Shown here: positions 57,165 to 64,000 of the stretch, piece by piece | Layout: each line of letters starts with the position of its first letter | How positions within the stretch are numbered: position 1 is the first letter of the stretch | NCBI GenBank assembly: GCA_027257055.1 | Contig: JAPVLO010000122.1 | Location: forward strand, 1,736,001 to 1,800,000 | Direction of reading: 5' to 3' | Length of the DNA stretch: 64,000 nucleotides | Source: Cephalopachus bancanus | Lineage: Eukaryota; Chordata; Mammalia; Primates; Tarsiidae | Notes under the pieces: model-generated | The model's input: only the letters and a program-made list of their open reading frames with translations | Database searches by the model: none | What the model was told of the DNA's origin: nothing | Translations under genes and position numbers: made by a program

Positions 57165-57432
57165 TAGATTTGGTCCATTCTGGGGTGCAGTAGCACTATC
57201 ATAGCTCACTGCAGCCTCGAACTCCTGGGCTCAAGCTATCCTCCTGCTTCAGCCTCCTGAGTGGCTGAGACTACACCATGCCCGGTTGAGTTTTTTTTTC
57301 TTTTTGGCATTGTTCGTAGAGGCTGGGTCTCGCTATGTTGTCCAGGCTTCTCTTGAACTCTTGGGCTCAAGTGATCCTCCTGTGTTGACCTCACAAAGTG
57401 CTGGAATTACAGACATAAGCCACTGTGCCTGT
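57165..57432 (-). repeat. Alu, old (AluJ-like), 3'-truncated
   Basis: Reverse copy starting in the right arm, CTGGGGTGCAGTAGCACTATCATAGC, with classic AluJ wording. Confidence 0.88.
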
Positions 57433-57451
57433 AAGCTATTTTCAAATCTTA

Positions 57452-58089
<638 letters not shown>

Positions 58090-58582
58090 AATTGTGTTAA
58101 AATACCTAACACAAAATCACCATCTTAGTCATTTTTTAAATGGTATACTGTATGTATAGTTCAATAGTGTTGAGTACATTCACATTTTGTGTGACCAATT
58201 TCCAAAACTCTTTTCATCTTGCAAAACTGAAACTTTATGCCCACTAAACAACAATTCTTTATCCCCCTCTTTCTAGCCCCTGGCAACAACCATTTACTTC
58301 ATCTGTGTGAATTTGACTACTCTAGGCACCTCACATAAGTTGAATCATGCAGTATTTGTCATTTTGTGATTGGTTTATATAACTCATCATAATGTCTTCC
58401 AGGTTCATCTATGTTGTAGCTGTGTCAGAATTTCCTTCTGTTTTAAGGCTAAATGATATTCGATTGTATGTATACTCTTCATTTTGTTTATACATTTATC
58501 TATTGATGGACACGGTTTGCTTTTGCCTTTTGACTGCTGTGAATAATGCTGCTAGAAGCACAAGCATTGAAAGGGTAAATTT
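58090..58582 (-). mobile_element. L1 3' end (old L1M-type)
   Basis: Reverse complement of an L1 3' UTR and ORF2 end: AATACCTAACACAAAATCACC, CCCCTGGCAACAACCATTTAC, TCTTCCAGGTTCATCTATGTTG, TTGATGGACACGG, AATAATGCTGCTAGAAGC. Confidence 0.88.
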
Positions 58583-58875
58583 AGGCCGGGCCCGGTAGCA
58601 CAAGCCTGTAATCCTAGCACTTTGGGAGGCTGAGGCAAGAGGATTGCCTGAGCCTGGGGATTCGAGACCAGCCTGGGCAACTTGACAAGACCTCGTCTCC
58701 ACAGTAAATCAAAAATTTAGTCGGGCAGGGTAGCACACCCCTGTAGTCCCAGTTACTTGGAAGGCTGAGACAGAAAAATCGCCCGAGCCCAGCAGGTTGA
58801 GGCTGTGGTGGCGGTGAGTGTGCCACTGTACTCCAGGCTGGGTGACAGAGAGATTCCAACTCAAAAGAAAAAAAA
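58583..58875 (+). repeat. Alu inside L1 end
   Basis: Full dimer of intermediate age; GGGTAAATTTA and GGATAAATTTA flank it. Confidence 0.94.
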
Positions 58876-58933
58876 AAGAAGAGGATAAATTTATACAAAA
58901 TTTCTTAGAGGAAATTTGGCAGTGTCAATAAAG

Positions 58934-59210
58934 CTGGCCAGGAGCGGTGGCTCATGCCTGTAATCCCAGCACTTTGGGAGGCGGAGGCAAGAGGTTTAAG
59001 ACCAACCTGAGCAACTTGGTGAGACCTCATCTCTACAATAAATTTTTTTAAAAAAATTATCTGGACGTGCTGGCGTGTGCCTGTGGTTCAGATACTGGAA
59101 GACTAATGTGGAAGAATCACCTAAGTGCAGCAGGTCGAGGCTGCAGTAGCTGTGAACATACCACTGCACTCCGGTCTGGGTTACAGAGTGAGACTCTGAC
59201 CCCTCCCCCC
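58934..59210 (+). repeat. Alu with left-arm deletion
   Basis: Missing about 25 bp between GGAGGCAAGAGG and TTTAAGACC; the tail is replaced by CCCCTCCCCCCC. Confidence 0.91.
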
Positions 59211-59586
59211 CAAAATTTAAATTTTAATTTAAAAAAAGTTACTACAGGTTGGTAATTGTTGAGTCATAAAGATTATAAAACAGAGGACAATACAATTATA
59301 GTTAAGTGAAGGGTTAAACATTCAATTAGGTGTTTTATATAGAAAAAAATCTAAAATTTGTATATTAGATCAGAATTAGAGGGATTTTGAGTGAGATTGG
59401 AATATTTCTCTTATTCCATGTGGAGAAATCAACACAAACTGAAGATCTTCAAGAGAAATACTTTTTCCAGATCTGCCATCAAACTAGCAGTGCTATTATC
59501 CTGGCTACACTGGTACTAAAATGGAACAATCCAATTTGGAACACTAGCTTATGCCCAGATGTTAATCTTTAATTCTAGTTGCCATT
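59211..59586. other. flank, nothing recognised
   Basis: No feature seen; the open frame at 59387-59572 is unsupported. Confidence 0.45.
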
Positions 59587-59604
59587 AAAAGTAGCTAATG
59601 ATGA

Positions 59605-59885
59605 TTAGGCATGGTGACTCACACTTGTAATCCTAGCACTTTGGAGGCTGAGGAGAGAGGATTGCTTGAGCCCAGGTTCAAAATCAACCTAGGCAGTATA
59701 GTGAGACCTCCTCTTTACAAAAATCAAAAAATTAGCAGGGTATGGTGGTACATACCTGTAGTCTCATCTACTGGGGAGGCTGAGGCAGAAGGATTGCTTG
59801 AGCCCAGAAGGTCGAGGCTGCAGTGAGTCATCATTGCCTTCCAGCCTCCCAAAGTGCCAAAGTGAGACTCTGACTCAAAAAAAGT
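59605..59885 (+). repeat. Alu, first of two at the same target
   Basis: Intermediate-age dimer. Exact 17-bp duplication AAAAGTAGCTAATGATG at 59587-59603 and 59886-59902. Confidence 0.95.
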
Positions 59886-59902
59886 AAAAGTAGCTAATGA
59901 TG

Positions 59903-60196
<294 letters not shown>

Positions 60197-60201
60197 CTAA
60201 T

Positions 60202-61134
60202 ACCATGGCCTGTAAAAGGGAGAAAAATAAAGATAGACTTAAAATATCTTAATGTTTTCAGAAAGCAAGGATGTTTTTAAATGACAAAGTAATGTTGAAT
60301 AGACTAAGAAACCAAGTAAAAGGCAGACTTGGTCAACTTGTGTCATTTGAACATCCAAAAAAAAAGAGATAATTATGACTAATTGAAATGAGTTACATCT
60401 CTGAAAATCTGTGAGTCTGTAATGATACTCAAAAAAGGAAAAGTTGACCTATATTGTATAATAAGGAAACTATGATGCTAAATATGAGTAAATGAAATAG
60501 AATATGCTTAATTTTTTAAATTGCATTTTAAATAAATAGGAAATGGTGGCGTTCACGAGTTCCATGTATCTTCTATATGACAGTTAATAAATTAGAGCTA
60601 CATATTTATTGATTCTAAAACAGCTTTTTTTTTTTTTTTTACATTTTAACATCTTTGAAATCGAGATGCCTCTACAGTGGGTGGCCTTTGAATTACTGTC
60701 GGTGGAGAGCTGCATGTTCACACTTGGTAGCAGCTTTCCATTCTCTTCACTTCAACTGATGATGTGCATTGTTGGTATTTTACAGGTTGGGTTTAGACAC
60801 AATCTAAAATGTCTTCTAAAAAAAGGCTTCCTCTGTGATTTTGGCATTGAAATGAATTATTGTATACACAGAAAGGCAACAAAACAGAGCAGTGGAATGT
60901 GTATTTGCTATTAGTGAAGCAAATCTTCATCTTCAGAGGAATGTCAACATATTTTTCATATTTCCTTCCAATGCGACAATTAAGTACTTTATGGGATCTA
61001 AGAAAGGAAACTACTCACAGTAAATGAAACTATGTTATATTTTGTTACTGAGATACATGCAAAAAGATTCTTATTACATGTCAAGAAATATAATTGAAGG
61101 CAGGAAAAATTACCAAATCCCTTATAATAAATTA
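60202..61134. other. flank, no gene recognised
   Basis: Contains a T17 run at 60626-60642 followed by a 101-codon open frame (60609-60914). I recognise no similarity, and there is no splice or promoter context. It might be a decayed retrocopy, but this cannot be decided by eye. Confidence 0.4.
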
Positions 61135-61335
61135 CTTTTTTTTTTTTTTGAGGTAGGAGTCTCACTCTGTTGCCCAGGTTGGTGTGCAGTGGCACAATCA
61201 CGGCTCACCACAGTCTCAACCTCCTGGGCTCAGGCAATCTTGAGTGGCTGGGCCTATCGGTGCACACCACCATGCCCAGCTAATTTTTAAATTTTTTTGT
61301 AGAGATGAGGTCTTGCTATGTTACCTAGGCTGGTC
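61135..61335 (-). repeat. Alu, truncated
   Basis: Reverse copy lacking its 5' third; stops after GTTACCTAGGCTGGTC. Confidence 0.9.
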
Positions 61336-61531
61336 AAAGAAATATCAGAGCAATGAAAGCCTACTTTAACTGATTCTTAATTCATGCAGGATTATCAGTA
61401 AGACATGGTATCATAGTTACTTCGTGTTTTTCTTTCTTAGGGATACATAAAATAATGAAGCAGCTGACAATAACATCTCAATTTGATAATAATTTGGCAT
61501 ACACTTTTCTCTATTTGATTAAGAAAGAAAA

Positions 61532-61646
61532 ACAGGCCAGGAGCGATGGTTAATGCCTGTAAATCCCAGCATCATAGAAGGTCAAGGTGAGTTGAGACCA
61601 GCCTAGGCAACATACTAAGATTTTTGTCTCTACAAAAATTTTAAAA
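61532..61646 (+). repeat. older Alu, left arm (split copy)
   Basis: AGGCCAGGAGCGATGGTTAATGCC...TTGTCTCTACAAAAATTTTAAAAA. Confidence 0.85.
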
Positions 61647-61940
61647 ATGGCCAGGTGTGATGGCTCATGCCTGTAATCTCAGCACTTTGGGAGGTAGAGG
61701 AGAGAGGATTGCCTGAGCCCATGGGTTTCAGCCCAGGGCTTTGAGCCCAGCCTGGGCAACTTAGCAAGACCTCGTCTCTACAATAAACCAAAAAATTATC
61801 TGGTGTGTGCCTGTAGTTCCAGCTACCGGAAGGCTGAGGTGGAAGGATTGCCTGAGCCCAGCAGGTGGAGGCTGTGGTAGCCATGAGCATATTACTACAC
61901 TATAGCATGAGCAATGGAGTGAGACTCCAACTGGAAAAAA
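61647..61940 (+). repeat. Alu inserted in an older Alu linker
   Basis: Full dimer ending GACTCCAACTGGAAAAAAAG. Confidence 0.92.
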
Positions 61941-62110
61941 AGAATAAGCTAGGCATGGTGACACACGCCTGTAGTCTCAGCTTGGGAGGCTGAGGTAGAA
62001 GAGTCACCTAAGCCCAGAAGGTCAAGGCTGCAGTGAGATGTGATCACGCCACGCCACTGCCCTCCCCTCCAGTTTGGGCAACAGAATTAGACTCCAACTT
62101 TAAAAAAAAA
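61941..62110 (+). repeat. older Alu, right arm (split copy)
   Basis: AGCTAGGCATGGTGACACACGCC...CTCCAACTTTAAAAAAAAA. Completes the copy begun at 61532. Confidence 0.85.
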
Positions 62111-62404
62111 CAACCATGGCTCAAGCCTGTAATCCCTGCACTTTGGGAGACCAAGACAAGAGGACTGCTTGAGCCCATGGGTTCGGGACTAGCCTGGGCA
62201 ACTTGATGAGACCTCATTTCTACAGTAAATAAAAAATTAGCTAGGCATGGTAGCACACACCTGTAGTTCCAGTTACTCGAAAGTCTGAGGCAAAAAATCA
62301 CTGGAGCCTAGCAGGTCAACCCTGAGGTGGCCATGAGCATGCCACTGCACTCCAGCCTGGGAGACAGAGTGAGACTCCAATGCAAAAAAAAAAAAAAAAA
62401 AGAA
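62111..62404 (+). repeat. Alu
   Basis: Dimer starting just inside its 5' end (CATGGCTCAAGCCTGTAATCC), with tail A18 then (GAAA)n. Confidence 0.93.
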
Positions 62405-62839
62405 AGAAAGAAAACAGAAAAAGAAAAAAAAAATCATGAGACTGTGAAATAGCCAAATTACAAATTATAATGAAAAAAGTAGGAACCAAGAATAGGAAGC
62501 ATGAGGGAGGAGGCAGAAAGATGTTGGATTAGCCAAGGGTATTCAAGAAGAAGGCTGGCAATACAGTCTTTGCTCCTTGTCTCTATGGAGATGAAACCTT
62601 TAAAAGGTTTATTACTTCTAGGGCCTAATAAGACTAATTTAGGTTCCAATAGTGCTGGACATCTAGGTCAATGTTAAATGGGGACATAGGTTTATGTGAT
62701 GCTGATCAAGCAGACTAAAAAGAATATATCATTTCAGGAAAAGAAACCTGCTTGCAAGAAATTAAAATCTATGTAAAAGTATGGACATGAAAAGTCCTCT
62801 TGACATGAGGAAAACCTAACTATAAAAAGGAACCTACTT
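62405..62839. other. flank, nothing recognised
   Basis: Purine-rich; may include more of the L1 that follows, but I cannot show it. Confidence 0.4.
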
Positions 62840-63830
62840 CATCAAAGATGATCTACAGATGGCAAATAAGCATATGAAAAGATGTTCAACATCATATGTT
62901 TTTAGAGAATTGCAAATTGAACAGTAATAAGATACTACTACACACCTATTAGAAGGGCCAAAATCCAAAACACTGACAACACCAAATGCTGGCAAAGATG
63001 TGGAGCAACAGGAACTCTCATTCATTGCTGGTAGAAATGCAAAACGGTACAACCACTTTGAAAGACAGTTTGGCAGTTTCTTACATAATTAAACATACTC
63101 TTACCATACAGTCTATCAATCATGCTCCTTGGTATTTATCCAAATGAATTGAAAACTATGTCCACAAAAAAACCTTCACACGAATGTTTATAGAAACTTT
63201 ATTCATAATTGCCAAAACTTGGAAGCAACCAAGATGTCTTTCAGTAGATGAATGGATAAATAAACAGTGGGACATCCTACAAGAGAATATTATTCAGAAC
63301 TAAAAAGAAATGAATTCTCAAGCCATGAAAAGACATGAGGAAACTTAAATACAGATTACTAAGTGAAAAAAGCCAAACTGAAAAGGCTATATACTGTATG
63401 ATTCCAACTATATCACATTCTGGAAATGTCATAACTACAGAGACAGTAAAAAGAACAGTCAGGGCATTAGGTTGGAGGGAGGGATGAATAAGTAGAGAAC
63501 AGAAGATTTTTAGAGCAGTGCAACTACTCTGTATGTTACTGTAATGGTGGATACATGCCACTATAAATTTGTCCAAATCTACAGTATGTACACCAAGAAT
63601 GAACCCTAATGTAAATTGTGAACTTTGGGAGGTCATGATGTGTCAACGTTGGCTCATCTGTTGTAACAAATGTACCACTGTGTTGCAGGATGCTAACAGA
63701 AAGGGAGGCTGGGCATGTTTGGGATTGGGGGTATATGGGAATTCTTTGTATTTTCTGCTAAGTTTTGCTGTGAACCTGAAACTGCTTTACTGCTTTAAAC
63801 ATTAAGTCTGTTTAAAAAACGGGAAGAGGG
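62840..63830 (+). mobile_element. L1 ORF2 end and 3' UTR (old L1M)
   Basis: Degenerate ORF2 C-terminal region (GCAAATAAGCATATGAAAAGATG, CACTGACAACACCAAATGCTGG, GGAAGCAACCAAGATGTC, GACATCCTACAAGAGAATATTATTC) followed by the 3' UTR and ending near CTTTAAACATTAAGTCTG. The open frame at 63569-63805 is L1 3' UTR. Confidence 0.9.
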
Positions 63831-64000
63831 CTTTGATGATCCATGATTTGAATTGCCTTCAAAGATACAAGTTTAACTCAACTAAATTGACAACGCAAGC
63901 TTTCTAAACTAACCTGAAGTTTTTTCTTTTTTCTTTTTACTTTTGGTTCTGGTAAAATTACTGTAATCCTGGGAAAGTGCAGAAATTAGTGTTATTACAA

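Noticed and set aside
60609..60914. 101-codon frame after a poly-T run
   Set aside because: Not linked to any family I recognise, and the first residues come from the T-run. Kept only as an unassigned note.
63277..63636. 119-codon minus-strand frame with hydrophobic stretches
   Set aside because: It is the reverse strand of an old L1 3' end.

Overview
This is a primate nuclear genome window. It carries the 5' end of one protein-coding gene, the tousled-like kinase TLK1, read on the minus strand, set in a very dense field of Alu elements (about 65 copies or parts of copies, roughly one per kb) over older L1, L2, MIR, DNA-transposon and LTR fossils. The younger Alus are not the AluS/AluY types of monkeys and apes and not the lemur or galago types as I remember them. 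They share lineage-specific changes: a right-arm hairpin GTGGCCGGGAGCGGCCAC, a 3' end GACTCCAACTCA, and GGCTCAGCCTGTAATCCC in the left arm. With an almost human TLK1 N-terminus, this suggests a separate primate branch. A tarsier is my best guess, as inference only.

Layout. Positions 1-13230 are the start of TLK1 intron 1. Positions 13231-13369 are the first coding exon (46 codons plus one base), followed on the minus strand by a clean GTAAGA donor. A CpG island of about 1.5 kb (12700-14270) with GGC runs, a polypurine tract, a YY1-type site and an upstream ORF ending exactly on the TLK1 start codon (UGAUG) forms the promoter and 5' UTR. Everything from about 14.3 kb to 64 kb lies upstream of TLK1, and I see no further protein-coding gene there. 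In human, METTL8 is the next gene on this side as I recall, but no exon of it could be recognised.

The upstream flank is layered. Old L2 (17.9, 28.6-30.05, 30.69-32.83, 42.1-42.7 and 45.1 kb), MIR and L1 3' ends (15.2, 16.4, 18.4, 26.1-27.5, 37.7-38.6, 40.3-42.0, 58.1 and 62.8-63.8 kb) are cut by MER5-, MER20- and MER2-type DNA transposons, LTR-like remnants and then Alus. Many Alus have exact target-site duplications. Several young ones sit in the A-rich middle of an older Alu.

The least ordinary signals are three short retroposed copies of an endogenous retroviral LTR 3' end (22.7, 31.1 and 34.7-35.1 kb), each ending after AATAAA and an A-rich tail and flanked by 13-18 bp duplications; the UGAUG arrangement at the TLK1 start; a 135-bp direct duplication at 35.1 and 36.5 kb; a full-length but damaged U2 snRNA copy at 55.4-55.6 kb; and two long Alu-free intervals (10.9-16.7 kb around the promoter and 50-55 kb upstream).
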